A stretch of DNA of 64,000 nt, from positions 62,001 through 126,000 of the forward strand of contig NZ_JAPKND010000003.1 of the NCBI RefSeq assembly GCF_026344035.1, read 5' to 3'. The DNA is from Alcaligenes endophyticus (GTDB lineage Bacteria > Pseudomonadota > Gammaproteobacteria > Burkholderiales > Burkholderiaceae_B). The first letter of the stretch is position 1. Each line of letters begins with the position of its first letter. Below the pieces are notes generated by a model, which saw nothing but the letters and a program-made list of their open reading frames with translations, had not been told where the DNA came from and ran no database searches. The translations under genes and the position numbers were made by a program. Shown one piece after another: positions 29,768 to 39,273 of the stretch.

Positions 29768-30559
29768 ATGGGCTTCCTCCAAGGAAAACGAATTCTGGTT
29801 ACAGGGGTTCTCTCTAATCGCTCCATTGCCTATGGCATAGCAAACGCCTGTCGCCAGCAGGGCGCTGATATCGCATTGACCTATGTGGGTGAGCGTTTCA
29901 AAGAGCGTGTGCAGTCCTTTGCCGCCGAATTAGGTAGCCAAATTGTTATTCCCTGCGACGTATCCGAAGACGCACAAATTGACGGTGCAATGGCCGAACT
30001 TGGAGAACACTGGGATGGGCTAGACGGCTTAGTGCACTCCATTGGCTTTGCACCGCGCGAAGCCATTGCGGGTGACTTTCTTGATGGCATGTCTCGCGAA
30101 GCTTTCCGCATCGCTCATGATATTTCCGCCTATAGTTTCCCTGCTCTCGCCAAAGCGGCACTGCCTTTACTGAAGGGACGCCAAAGCTCTGTACTCACCT
30201 TAACCTACTTAGGTGCTGAAAAGGCCTTACCTAACTACAACACGATGGGCTTAGCCAAAGCCTCTCTTGAGGCCGCTGTACGCTACATGGCGGTATCCTT
30301 AGGGCAGCATGGCATCCGTGCCAATGGTATTTCAGCAGGCCCAATCAAAACATTGGCTGCTAGTGGCATCAAAGACTTCAGCGCTATCTTGAAATACGTA
30401 GAGGCAAACTCTCCCCTACGTCGCAACGTCAGCATAGAAGATGTAGGTAACGTCGCTGCTTTCTTGTTATCTGAACTTGCTGCGGGTGTAACAGGTGAAA
30501 TTACACACGTTGACGCTGGTTTTAATTGCATCATCCCGGGCATGGCTGAAATAGACTAA
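29768..30559 (+). CDS. fabI: enoyl-[acyl-carrier-protein] reductase (NADH)
   Basis: 263 residues. Last reduction of each fatty-acid elongation cycle. The SDR cofactor motif is the FabI form [13 protein letters not shown] (~14-26); the catalytic pair is in [17 protein letters not shown] (Tyr-x6-Lys, ~157 and 164). [14 protein letters not shown] is the substrate-side loop. AGGAT-type Shine-Dalgarno (AAGGA) lies before the ATG. Triclosan/isoniazid-type target family. Confidence 0.96.
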   Translation: MGFLQGKRILVTGVLSNRSIAYGIANACRQQGADIALTYVGERFKERVQSFAAELGSQIVIPCDVSEDAQIDGAMAELGEHWDGLDGLVHSIGFAPREAIAGDFLDGMSREAFRIAHDISAYSFPALAKAALPLLKGRQSSVLTLTYLGAEKALPNYNTMGLAKASLEAAVRYMAVSLGQHGIRANGISAGPIKTLAASGIKDFSAILKYVEANSPLRRNVSIEDVGNVAAFLLSELAAGVTGEITHVDAGFNCIIPGMAEID

Positions 30560-30589
30560 CGCCCTAGCCTCACTCAGGTGGCTAAGGCG
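30560..30589. terminator. hairpin between convergent fabI and GST genes
   Basis: CGCCCTAGCC (30560-30569) and GGCTAAGGCG (30580-30589) form a 10-bp stem with one mismatch around a 10-base loop. No T-run follows, so it may act with Rho or only as an mRNA end structure. Confidence 0.45.
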
Positions 30590-30595
30590 TACGTC

Positions 30596-31267
30596 TCAGC
30601 CACCAAACAACACAGGCGCTTCCCCCTCTTCCCAGGGGGTATATTTATTCATTACGCTTTGCATCAAAGCCGAATCCAGCCACTGCTGCAACCACTGGTG
30701 CAAAGCCGGCCAATTTTGCTCTGCAAACCAAGCTTTATCTGTGTGGGCAAATTGACGTACAAATGGCATCAGCGCCAAATCTACCAAGCTGGCCTGTTCA
30801 CCTAGCAAGTAACCCTGCCCAGCGATACGCTGGTTTAAATCCTCGAGTATCTGCGCTCCGAAACGGCGGTATTTCATTGCATAGTCAGCCGCATTATCGA
30901 AATCCGCCTCATGTTGATAACGGTCCGGATACTTATAGCGATCTAAAGCGCGCTTGAACTCACCATCATTGCGCTCAATCAAAACTAGACTGAGAGAGCG
31001 TAGGTCATCCTTTTTGGGCCAATAGTCTGAAGGATCGGACTGCTCCAGTGCCCACCGCATGATATCTAAACTTTCCTCTAGCACTTCGCCAGAGGCGGTT
31101 ATCAACACAGGAACGGTACCTTTTGGCGAGGCCGTTAATAAGGCTGGTGGTTTATTGCGCAAGATAACCTCACGCAGTTCGCACTGCAAGCCACTGCTCA
31201 GCACAGCCAGGCGGGCTCGCATAGCATAGGGGCAACGGCGAAAAGTATATAAGATAGGCAAAGACAT
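30596..31267 (-). CDS. glutathione S-transferase family protein
   Basis: 223 residues from the ATG at 31267. The thioredoxin-like N-domain opens with ILYTFRRCPYAMRARLAV (CPYA motif) and has the cis-Pro motif GTVPVL and LEESLDI (the 'ES' glutathione contact). The helical C-domain covers ~95-215 with LVDLALMPFVRQFA, the conserved N-capping Asp region. Substrate unknown. Confidence 0.88.
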   Translation of the reverse strand: MSLPILYTFRRCPYAMRARLAVLSSGLQCELREVILRNKPPALLTASPKGTVPVLITASGEVLEESLDIMRWALEQSDPSDYWPKKDDLRSLSLVLIERNDGEFKRALDRYKYPDRYQHEADFDNAADYAMKYRRFGAQILEDLNQRIAGQGYLLGEQASLVDLALMPFVRQFAHTDKAWFAEQNWPALHQWLQQWLDSALMQSVMNKYTPWEEGEAPVLFGG

Positions 31268-31332
31268 GCACAGCACACATAGTTCTACAACAACTATGTG
31301 TACCATAGGTTTAGGGCTTAGGCCAAGACTGG

Positions 31333-32337
31333 CTAACTTTTGACCGCTGCCTTCTTAGCCGCTGCCTCAATACGTCGTTGTTTTTCAAGTTTGTAATCCA
31401 GACGACGCTGTTCCATGTCGGCACCAATGTGAGTTTCGTGGCGCTCACGCGCTAACTCAACCTGCTGTTGACGTTCGCGAAAACGCTGCTCTTGCTCGGG
31501 AGTATGGGTGCCAAAGCAATACGGACAACTAACTCCCGCCTCGTATTGTTCCGTGGCCATTTCCAGCTCGCCTATAGGCATACGACATGCACGACAAAAA
31601 TCATAATCACCCCGTTCTAAACCGTGGCGAACAGAGACTCGTTCGTCAAAGACAAAGCAGTCACCGTCCCACATGCTTTTTTCTTCGGGGATTTCCTCTA
31701 AGTATTTAAGTATGCCGCCTTGCAAATGATAGACGTGTTCAAAGCCTTGACTGCGCATGAAAGCCGTAGATTTTTCACAGCGTATGCCCCCAGTACAAAA
31801 CATGGCTACAGGAGGATTATTATGCAATAGTCCACCCTCTTTTCGTTGTTCTGCCACCCAAGCAGGAAACTCGGAAAAACTGCTGGTATGTGGGTTCACT
31901 GCACCTTGAAACGTGCCTATTCCTACCTCGTAATCGTTGCGCGTATCGATGAGCACGACACCAGGTTGGCTTATCAGCTCATTCCACTGCTCGGGCGGCA
32001 CGTACTCACCTACCATTTCAGCGGTTGCCAACTCAGGCACACCCATAGTGACGATTTCTTTCTTCAGTTTTACTTTTAAACGATAAAAAGGCGCTTTTTC
32101 GGCCCAAGACTCTTTATGCACTAGATCTGACAAGCGCGGGTCTTGACGTAAATGCTGCAACACGGCGCGTACACCCGCATCGGGGCCAGAAATAGTGCCG
32201 TTAATCCCTTCACGTGCTAATAACAACGTACCTTTAACATGCTGCTGCTCACAGAATGCAAATAAAGGATCACGTAACTGCTCAAAATCGGGGAGCTCCA
32301 CAAACTTATATAGGGCTGCCACTAAATGTGTAGACAT
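31333..32337 (-). CDS. trhO: tRNA uridine(34) hydroxylase TrhO (YceA, rhodanese-like)
   Basis: 334 residues. It makes 5-hydroxyuridine at the wobble position of several tRNAs, using O2. The N-domain contains KGTLLLAREGINGTISG (~36-52); the rhodanese domain covers ~125-225 with LIDTRNDYEVGIGTFQGAVNP and the active-site loop MFCTGGIRCEKSTAFM. A Cys-rich segment follows (CRACRMPIGELE, CPYCFG), and then a basic coiled-coil-like tail. Family UPF0176; length is typical. Confidence 0.93.
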   Translation of the reverse strand: MSTHLVAALYKFVELPDFEQLRDPLFAFCEQQHVKGTLLLAREGINGTISGPDAGVRAVLQHLRQDPRLSDLVHKESWAEKAPFYRLKVKLKKEIVTMGVPELATAEMVGEYVPPEQWNELISQPGVVLIDTRNDYEVGIGTFQGAVNPHTSSFSEFPAWVAEQRKEGGLLHNNPPVAMFCTGGIRCEKSTAFMRSQGFEHVYHLQGGILKYLEEIPEEKSMWDGDCFVFDERVSVRHGLERGDYDFCRACRMPIGELEMATEQYEAGVSCPYCFGTHTPEQEQRFRERQQQVELARERHETHIGADMEQRRLDYKLEKQRRIEAAAKKAAVKS

Positions 32338-32611
32338 GGTTTTTACTCGAGAGATAAGCCCACCCCTGAACGTAGCAGGAGCGCCAATACATAGAAATAG
32401 AACAAACTATATAAAAAACTAGCAACGGGCTTTTTGACTAGCATCAAGACATAAGCAAATACTTAGCGAGCTCAGACATTGACTGGGACAATCACCACTA
32501 TTTTACGCTCAGATACGACTTGTCGATACGCTACCTACCGTAAATCTTGGTCATTAATCCAAACCAGTGTACTGTAGCACCGTCACTGATTGCACTGCCT
32601 TTGGTCTAAAC

Positions 32612-33700
32612 ATGGATTCTGTTACACAAGCTGTTCTAGGCGCTAGCATTTGCGGCGCTACGTTGGGTCGCTTTCATGGCCGTAAAGCGATTGTCGCAGG
32701 AGCGTTGCTAGCAACACTACCAGACTTAGACGTCTTCTTATCTTACCCAGACCCCATCACCTCCATGACGAGCCATCGAGGTTTTAGCCATTCGCTTTTT
32801 GTACTCACCGCTGCCGCTCTACTTCTGAGTTGGCTTTGGCGAGTAGCACGTCCCGACCCCCGATACCAAGGTATCCGCCTGTTTGTTGCTGTTTGGCTGG
32901 CACTCATTACGCACCCTTTATTAGATGCTTTCACCTCGTATGGGACACAACTACTGTGGCCTACCGCAGCAACTCCCGCCAGTTGGTCATCCATTTTTAT
33001 TATTGACCCACTCTACACACTTCCTTTACTCATCGCCACACTCATTGGCTTATGGGTGGGAGTGCGTCCCCTTGGCGCGAAAGTCTGTCAGTGGGCATTG
33101 TTGCTCAGTAGCCTGTATTTAGCTAGCTCTGTGGGAGCAAAATACTGGGCTGAGCAGCAGGCTCAACAGGTGTTAGGTAGAGCAGGATTACACGCTGAAC
33201 GTGTATTCTCTGCCCCCCAGCCACTAAGCATACTGCTCTGGCGCGTCATTGCACGTACTGACACCGGCCAAGACTGCGAAATACAAATTGGATTGCTAGA
33301 TAAACTACGAGCCGCCGGAACCCCAACAGAGTTTCTATGTCTACCGCATCAAATGCATTGGTTAAATGCCCTACCAGAAACGCCCGAGCTAGATCGTTTG
33401 CGGTGGTTTAGTAACGATTGGCTACGTTACGACCTTATCGATGACTTGCTCATTGCCAGTGACTTACGCATGGGCATCGGCCCAGGACAGTATTCGTTTC
33501 GTTTTGTGGTGGCAGAGCGCAATGTAGATGATAGCCTAAGCTACGTGCTGCCTTATCGATGGTTTGATACAGATTACACGCTCAAAGAACAGCTTATACC
33601 GGTCCTACGCCGCATCCTCTCCCCCACCCCTAGCCTGCCTTGGCAGCAGTGGTCACAGAAGCTGCAACAGCAACTAACCACAGAAGCCATCAGACAATAA
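32612..33700 (+). CDS. YdjM/DUF457-family inner-membrane metal-dependent hydrolase-like protein
   Basis: 362 residues from the ATG at 32612. MDSVTQAVLGASICGATLGRF, the acidic LPDLDVFLSY and the histidine motif TSHRGFSHSLFVL are hallmarks of the LexA-binding/YdjM/YbcI membrane hydrolase family. Four to five hydrophobic segments lie in the first ~190 residues; the C-terminal half is soluble. No substrate has been established for the family. It is followed by a convergent terminator. Confidence 0.8.
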   Translation: MDSVTQAVLGASICGATLGRFHGRKAIVAGALLATLPDLDVFLSYPDPITSMTSHRGFSHSLFVLTAAALLLSWLWRVARPDPRYQGIRLFVAVWLALITHPLLDAFTSYGTQLLWPTAATPASWSSIFIIDPLYTLPLLIATLIGLWVGVRPLGAKVCQWALLLSSLYLASSVGAKYWAEQQAQQVLGRAGLHAERVFSAPQPLSILLWRVIARTDTGQDCEIQIGLLDKLRAAGTPTEFLCLPHQMHWLNALPETPELDRLRWFSNDWLRYDLIDDLLIASDLRMGIGPGQYSFRFVVAERNVDDSLSYVLPYRWFDTDYTLKEQLIPVLRRILSPTPSLPWQQWSQKLQQQLTTEAIRQ

Positions 33701-33704
33701 AAGA

Positions 33705-33742
33705 CCCTCGAGTTTACGCTCACTAAGACTCAAACTCGAGGG
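33705..33742. terminator. intrinsic terminator between convergent genes
   Basis: CCCTCGAGTTT (33705-33715) and AAACTCGAGGG (33732-33742) form a perfect 11-bp stem. On the minus strand it is followed by TCTTTTATTG, so it best serves the DUF4168 gene; to the right there is no T-run. Confidence 0.75.
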
Positions 33743-33771
33743 CGGATCCAGCGTAAAAACAGGCTACAGCT

Positions 33772-34146
33772 TTACTGCAGCATGCTTTCTACCTTCTGAC
33801 GTAAGTTGGGATCCTGCTGTATGGCTAAGCTAATACCATTATATTCATCTAGCGACATACCACTTTGCTTGACTACGCTCACTAAGCGCTGGTCGGCCTC
33901 CTGAATGATGTTTTGACGAGCAGCATCATCTGGTGCGGCCTCTAGGCGTGGCTGATACTCAGCCGCCGCTTGCGCAACTTGCTTATACGTACTGACATAG
34001 TGTGTCAGTTGCGTATCGTTGGGCTGTATTGCCTGCGTAGTAGCCGGAACTGCGTTCTCTTGCGCACCTTGTGCTAAGGCGTAAGGGCTAGATAAGCCAA
34101 AGGCTATGGCTGCTGCCGCTAAAAACGCTTTCATGGATTGATGCAT
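33772..34146 (-). CDS. exported DUF4168 family protein
   Basis: 124 residues. The start at 34146 is chosen because AAGGAGG lies 4 bases upstream; a longer frame to 34302 lacks such a site. Signal peptide ~5-28 (AFLAAAAIAFGLSSPYALA, cut before QGAQ). The mature part is a small helical protein with VSTYKQVAQAAAEY and the closing ISLAIQQDPNLRQKVESML, the DUF4168 pattern. Function unknown. It stands alone downstream of the AspT-like gene's neighbourhood, with a shared terminator. Confidence 0.75.
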   Translation of the reverse strand: MHQSMKAFLAAAAIAFGLSSPYALAQGAQENAVPATTQAIQPNDTQLTHYVSTYKQVAQAAAEYQPRLEAAPDDAARQNIIQEADQRLVSVVKQSGMSLDEYNGISLAIQQDPNLRQKVESMLQ

Positions 34147-34308
34147 GGAACCTCCTTGTATCAGATACATTGTGCCTACATCATGACAAGACATAGCCCC
34201 ACTGACAAGTATCGCTATGTAGCTTCCTGTATCAGCATCGCTCTGTAAGAACATAGCAATACGCTGTGGGTAATATGTCTCCAGTACAGCAAAGATACCC
34301 AACCTTTT

Positions 34309-35997
34309 TTAAATCATCATGACAATCACCATCCCCCAAAGCGTTAGTAAGGTATTACTGACGGCATAGGGCACGGTATAACCTAACATCGGAACGTTGC
34401 TTTGTGCTGCTTCTGCCACCATAGCAACCGAGGCAGTACTAGTACGGGCACCACCACAACAACCTAGGTTAATCGCTGGGTCAAATTTAAAAATGTATTT
34501 CCCTATCAGCGGAGCAATCAGCATTGGCACCCCGGTAGCAAACAGCCCCCAGAAAAACAGACCTAACCCCAACTCTTTCACACCACTAATAAAAGTTGGA
34601 CCAGCAGTAATTCCCACCACTGCAATAAACACATTCAAGCCTACTGAGTTCATAAACCACAGCGTAGCACTGGGCACACTCCCCAACTTAGGTTTGAAGC
34701 TACGTAACCAGCCAAAAACCAACCCCGCTACTAAAGCCCCACCCGAGGTAGACAAAGTAATAGGAACTCCGTTGATCGGAACAACGATAGCGCCAAGTAA
34801 ACCGCCCAATACAATACCAGCACCAACAAACACCATATCCGTCACACTGGTTGGACGGTCTGCAAAGCCAAACTCTTCAGCAACCGCATCTACATGCTTG
34901 CGGCTACCACTCACGCTGACGATATCGCCACGGTGTAACTTAGTTTGCGCCTGCACTGGAATATCAACGTTGAGTGAACCGCGCCGAATTCGAGTCACGT
35001 ACACCCCGCGCGCTTTAGGCGATTTCGATAGTTCTAAAAGCGTTTTATCGATTGCATGTTTGCTGGTCACTACAATATCAATTGCCTCGACCGGAATTTG
35101 CAACAAATCCCTGTCCGCCACTTCTTCAGCTTTGTGAGACCATTCTACCAATGACTCATGTCGCCCTGACACAGCAATAACGTCCCCCACTTGCAGCACC
35201 GTATCATCATCAAAGTCGATGATTTTTCCATCTCGTCGCAAGTTTTCTAGGAACAAACGCTCGCCCGCCCATGCCTCTGCCTGAGCCACCGTTTTCCCAG
35301 CGATAAAGTCTGGCTTATTGAGTTTGAAGGCGCGCACAATGTACTGAAACCACGCAGACTCAATACCACCGTCTGGTTCACCCACTGACATTTCTTTTTC
35401 GTAGCGTTTACACTCCGCCACAATATCAACCCGCAGTAACTTGGGGCCTAAGAAAGCAATAATCCAACCGGTACCCACCGTGCCGAATAAATAGGTCACT
35501 GCATAAGCAACCGGCATATGCGCTAACTCATCCTGAGTTTGCTCTGGCGATAGGCTCAAGCCGCCTAGTGCATCAGTTGCCAAACCTATAGAGGCAGAGA
35601 TAGTTTGCGTTCCTGCTAACAAGCCCGCGGCCAAACCTGGGCCATAACCTGCAACACGAGCAGCTATGTACACTGATAATAGGCACAGCACACAAACCAC
35701 CACCGCAAAGGCGGCTTGGGGCAGACCATCACTGGCGATTCCGCGTACAAACTGTGGCCCAACCCCAAAGCCCACAGAGAACAAAAACATAATAAAGAAA
35801 ATGGATTTAATCTGCGAAGAGATATCAATACCAATTTGCCCAATGATTACGCCTGCAAGCAGAGTACCAGTGACAGCTCCAAGGCTAAAACTACCGAACT
35901 TTAACGCTCCAATCCAATACCCTACTGCCAAGGCTAAAAATATTGCCAGTTCAGGATTAGAGCGCAAGGTGGCCTCTATCCAATGCCAGATTTCCAT
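34309..35997 (-). CDS. AspT/YidE-family antiporter with two TrkA-C (RCK-C) domains
   Basis: 562 residues. Two blocks of about five membrane helices (~10-190 and ~385-560) flank two cytosolic RCK-C domains (~205-375: FIAGKTVAQAEAW...VGDVIAVSGRHE and KTLLELSKSP...HRGDIVSVSGSRKH). GCCGGARTSTASVAM in the second block is a conserved glycine-rich family motif. Members exchange an amino acid for its decarboxylation product (aspartate-alanine in Tetragenococcus). Here the gene lies 67 bp downstream of an Orn/Lys/Arg decarboxylase gene on the same strand, which suggests amino-acid:amine exchange and acid resistance. That pairing is an inference. Confidence 0.85.
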   Translation of the reverse strand: MEIWHWIEATLRSNPELAIFLALAVGYWIGALKFGSFSLGAVTGTLLAGVIIGQIGIDISSQIKSIFFIMFLFSVGFGVGPQFVRGIASDGLPQAAFAVVVCVLCLLSVYIAARVAGYGPGLAAGLLAGTQTISASIGLATDALGGLSLSPEQTQDELAHMPVAYAVTYLFGTVGTGWIIAFLGPKLLRVDIVAECKRYEKEMSVGEPDGGIESAWFQYIVRAFKLNKPDFIAGKTVAQAEAWAGERLFLENLRRDGKIIDFDDDTVLQVGDVIAVSGRHESLVEWSHKAEEVADRDLLQIPVEAIDIVVTSKHAIDKTLLELSKSPKARGVYVTRIRRGSLNVDIPVQAQTKLHRGDIVSVSGSRKHVDAVAEEFGFADRPTSVTDMVFVGAGIVLGGLLGAIVVPINGVPITLSTSGGALVAGLVFGWLRSFKPKLGSVPSATLWFMNSVGLNVFIAVVGITAGPTFISGVKELGLGLFFWGLFATGVPMLIAPLIGKYIFKFDPAINLGCCGGARTSTASVAMVAEAAQSNVPMLGYTVPYAVSNTLLTLWGMVIVMMI

Positions 35998-36064
35998 TTT
36001 ATCTCCTTAGTAGCTCAGCCCAAAACATCGATAAATGCTTTGGGCTATCAGCTCCGATGATTAA

Positions 36065-38761
36065 TTACTGAGCCGCTAGGCGGATAAGCTGCAAACCTTT
36101 ACTAGCTTCGTAGCCATGTACTTCTTTAACATCTAATTTACGCATGAACTCAATCGTGTCTGCACCAATGATTTGCCCAGGCACTAAAATAGGAAAGCCC
36201 GGCGGATACGGAATAACCATCTTGGCTGACACCATGGCAGGCCCTTCTCGTAGGCGTCGGTCGCACTCTTCACTATTTAAGGCCACATACTCACAATTTT
36301 CCTGATCCCAGCTACGGAAAAAAGCGTCGCGTATATTACCTTCCACCGCCGCATGATTACCCACATCCGTGCGAAAGTCAGGGTGAAACTCGCTAAAGTT
36401 AGGTAGATCCGGGACATCATGCATCAAACTTTGTACCCGTTGCTCAAACTGCAAACGCCCCTCTTCGCCACTACGCGCTAAATGGACTTCAATCTCAGTA
36501 GAAATTTCCATTAACACGCGAATCAAGTGAGCGACGTCACTGCGGGTATTATTAATATTGGATTGCAACAGTACCGAATTACGCGATGTCTTATTAAGCT
36601 GTATGTCGAATCGGCTCGCTAACAAGTTTTTAAACTGCGTACCATCGTATCCCGCGGTTCCGCACACCAAGGTAATACGCGTTGGATCCAAGAAAAACTC
36701 ATCGTCCCGTATGCTCGCTACTGCCTTATTCCAATGCATACCTTCGGCCAGAAAGTCAACAAAGCCACTTTCACGAAACTGCTCGGGTATCATTTCATCG
36801 GCACCCAATACAGTGAAAAAGCGAGAAATAAGGGGATGCCGCTTAATTTGACTACGAATATCAAAAGCGATTTGTATAGCATTACTTACTAAGCCATATC
36901 CTTCTAACTCCATTTGGCGTCGGGCAACATCAATGGATGCAATCAACTGTTGATTAGGACTCGTTGTGGAATGCGTGAATACTGCCTCATGAAACTGAGG
37001 TTCAATCTTATAGAAATCCACATCTTTGACCAACACCATCGATCCTTGACGGATCGCTGACATGGACTTATGGGTCGAGTTTGTTTGATACACGCGTAAG
37101 CGTACAGCCCTAGGATCAGGGATTAAGCGCGTTGCTAACAAGGTTTCCGCCGAAGGTTGCTCGCCCAACTGCTCTTGTTGCTGCTCATAATCTCGGATTG
37201 AGTTCGGATCAGCTAACCAGCTTTCAATATTGGCCGCGGCCCCCATCGCTGTACGTGGTCGCAAAAATGGAGACCAGTGAGCGAAACCAAACCACGCCTC
37301 ATCCCATAAAAAGACCAAGTCAGGTTTAATAGCCAGGCACTCTTCCATCACTCTGCGGGTGTTATAAACGTGGCCATCAAAGGTACAATTGGTCAAGTCC
37401 ACTGCCCGTACACGCTCTAGCTTGCCCTCGGCTTTTAAGTCTAGCAGCGCCTTTTTGATAGCACGTAGCGGCACAGCCCCGTACATCGAGTAAGCTTTCA
37501 TCGGAAAAGCTTCTACATAGTAAGGCAGCAAGCCGCCCAGCACCATGCCGTAATGATGTGACTTATGGCAGTTTCTATCAACAATGACAATATCACCGGG
37601 TTTCGCTATCGCCATCAGTACCATCTTGTTTGACGTACTGGTTCCGTTAGTCACAAAATAGCAATGCTCTGCCCCAAACGCCTTGGCTGCTCGCTCCTGA
37701 GCCTCTTTAATATTGCCAGTGGGCTCAAGCAAACTATCTAAACCACCTGTGGTGGCCGAGGACTCCGCCAAAAATAAATTGTGCCCATAAAACTCTCCCA
37801 TGTCTCGTATCCAGTCTGACTTAAAAACGGACTTACCACGAGCAATGGGTAAAGCATGAAAGGTACTAATGGGCTGCTTGGCGTAATGCTTGAGATTATC
37901 AAAAAAGGGAGTGCGATAACGTTGCCTCACCCCTTCCAAGATAGATAGGTGCAGTTCCATCGGCTCTTCGACTGCATACAACACCCGTCGTATACATTTT
38001 GCACGACTATCACTGGCGATTTCCTCAGGATGCCTATCCGATAACATATAGATATCTAGTTCGGGCCGGTAATTGGCCAGCACATCAGCCAGTTGTAACG
38101 CTAAATGATCGTCATCGATATGTACGCTGAGCTCTTGGATCGCGTGATCCAACAATGGCACTTTTTGCTTACTGCTAAAGTCAAAGCCTTCAAAAATAGC
38201 CACTGCCGCAATATTAGGATTAACCGCTATGGCACAAAAAGCGTCCTGAAAGCTCTCCACCACTACTGGTTCATAGACAAAATCGTCCTCTTTGCGACGC
38301 ATCGAACGCAGCAGTTGGACATTACGCTCCACTCGGGAGTTTGCACTTGGTGCTACGATCAACACCTCAAAATAGGGGCGTCCTCCTAAAGCCTCGTCGT
38401 GCGCGCGGCCATCGCTTAAAGCGCTTGCATCAGGATATAGCTGCCACTCATGCGACTCTTCTTTGTAGTAACGAGCCAAAATAGAAAAGGAAATACGTCC
38501 GCATAAAGCGACAAAAGCATCTCGTTGCTCAGCGACCAACTGTGCAGCCAATGCTTGCATCAAGGGTTTGCCCGGATAAGCATGGAGTATTTCCAAATCA
38601 CTCAACTGCGTAAAATGCTCTTGCACCTGCTCACTACTTACCTCGTGCTTGAGCCATTTACGACCTAACTCAAGCATTTCACGCCATCTGTCTGTTCTCA
38701 CCGCAGTCAATGAAAAGATTTGATCCAGAGACACTGCCGGCTTGGTGATCTGAGCACTCAT
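36065..38761 (-). CDS. arginine/lysine/ornithine decarboxylase, long form
   Basis: 898 residues, longer than the usual 710-760 of E. coli AdiA/LdcC/SpeC. The extra length is an N-terminal ~130-residue stretch before the receiver-like wing domain (which begins near YFEVLIVAP) and an insertion around the catalytic domain (AANIESWLADPNSIRDYEQ region). The PLP fold-type I catalytic domain shows SATTGGLDSLLEPTG, VDRNCHKSHHYGMVLGG, FLWDEAWFGFAH and the PLP lysine in YQTNSTHKSMSAIRQGSM. It decarboxylates a basic amino acid, consuming a proton. The N-terminal part could be an oligomerisation or control module. Which of the three amino acids is used cannot be told. Likely operon with the AspT-like antiporter. 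Confidence 0.87.
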   Translation of the reverse strand: MSAQITKPAVSLDQIFSLTAVRTDRWREMLELGRKWLKHEVSSEQVQEHFTQLSDLEILHAYPGKPLMQALAAQLVAEQRDAFVALCGRISFSILARYYKEESHEWQLYPDASALSDGRAHDEALGGRPYFEVLIVAPSANSRVERNVQLLRSMRRKEDDFVYEPVVVESFQDAFCAIAVNPNIAAVAIFEGFDFSSKQKVPLLDHAIQELSVHIDDDHLALQLADVLANYRPELDIYMLSDRHPEEIASDSRAKCIRRVLYAVEEPMELHLSILEGVRQRYRTPFFDNLKHYAKQPISTFHALPIARGKSVFKSDWIRDMGEFYGHNLFLAESSATTGGLDSLLEPTGNIKEAQERAAKAFGAEHCYFVTNGTSTSNKMVLMAIAKPGDIVIVDRNCHKSHHYGMVLGGLLPYYVEAFPMKAYSMYGAVPLRAIKKALLDLKAEGKLERVRAVDLTNCTFDGHVYNTRRVMEECLAIKPDLVFLWDEAWFGFAHWSPFLRPRTAMGAAANIESWLADPNSIRDYEQQQEQLGEQPSAETLLATRLIPDPRAVRLRVYQTNSTHKSMSAIRQGSMVLVKDVDFYKIEPQFHEAVFTHSTTSPNQQLIASIDVARRQMELEGYGLVSNAIQIAFDIRSQIKRHPLISRFFTVLGADEMIPEQFRESGFVDFLAEGMHWNKAVASIRDDEFFLDPTRITLVCGTAGYDGTQFKNLLASRFDIQLNKTSRNSVLLQSNINNTRSDVAHLIRVLMEISTEIEVHLARSGEEGRLQFEQRVQSLMHDVPDLPNFSEFHPDFRTDVGNHAAVEGNIRDAFFRSWDQENCEYVALNSEECDRRLREGPAMVSAKMVIPYPPGFPILVPGQIIGADTIEFMRKLDVKEVHGYEASKGLQLIRLAAQ

Positions 38762-39273
38762 GTCTACCTCATTTAAAAAGGTTGCTACGTTTTAGCGAAA
38801 ATTAGCAACAAGAGTGAGTGTCTCAACCACTCACGCAGCCCCTGTTACACATAACCACCACAATATTTATACACACATCGCATAAGTCAAGAAAACTCTA
38901 GCATAGTTTATTTACTAATTATCATTTTCTCTCATATAAAAACGATTGTATTTTCCCTTAGTGACCCCATAATCCAAACTTTACCCTCGCTGATCTAGTG
39001 CTTTTCATTCTGTTGCAACGAGTCATTCATGCTTGCTTGTTGCGGGAATAACGTAGCAAAAACGTAAGTAAGTCTTTCGACTGCCTAACTTGTTAGCAAA
39101 CGCCAAAGTGAAGGCGAGCGCTACACCGCCAACGCGCAACCAGCTTTTAAAAAATATATCTGCTGATAGCGATAATCAGCGATACATATATAGAAACAAC
39201 ATGGCCCGCAGAAGTCTATACCATAAAAATGTAGCCTCTTTCTTTACCCATTTTCTAACAGTCAGGAGCGTGC
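38762..39273. other. 512-bp gap upstream of the decarboxylase and the sigma-54 activator
   Basis: No gene. An inverted repeat GTGAGTG (38814-38820) / CACTCAC (38828-38834) lies 53 bp upstream of the decarboxylase start and could be an operator or leader hairpin. The middle is AT-rich. A weak sigma-54-like element in the plus direction is listed separately. Confidence 0.5.
39043..39058 (+). promoter_or_regulatory. weak sigma-54-like -24/-12 element upstream of the activator gene
   Basis: CGGGAATAACGTAGCA has GG and GC ten bases apart (39044-39045 and 39056-39057), the minimal sigma-54 spacing, but the rest matches poorly and the gene starts 216 bp away. Listed because three better sites occur in the same cluster. 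Confidence 0.2.

Noticed and set aside
33705-33742. Palindrome with an XhoI-like CTCGAG core considered as an operator
   Set aside because: It lies between two converging gene ends and has a T-rich tail on one side, so a terminator explains it.
34397-35137. 246-codon plus-strand frame antisense to the AspT-like gene
   Set aside because: The codon bias of the minus-strand gene keeps the opposite frame open; the protein text is low complexity and the minus-strand gene has clear family motifs.
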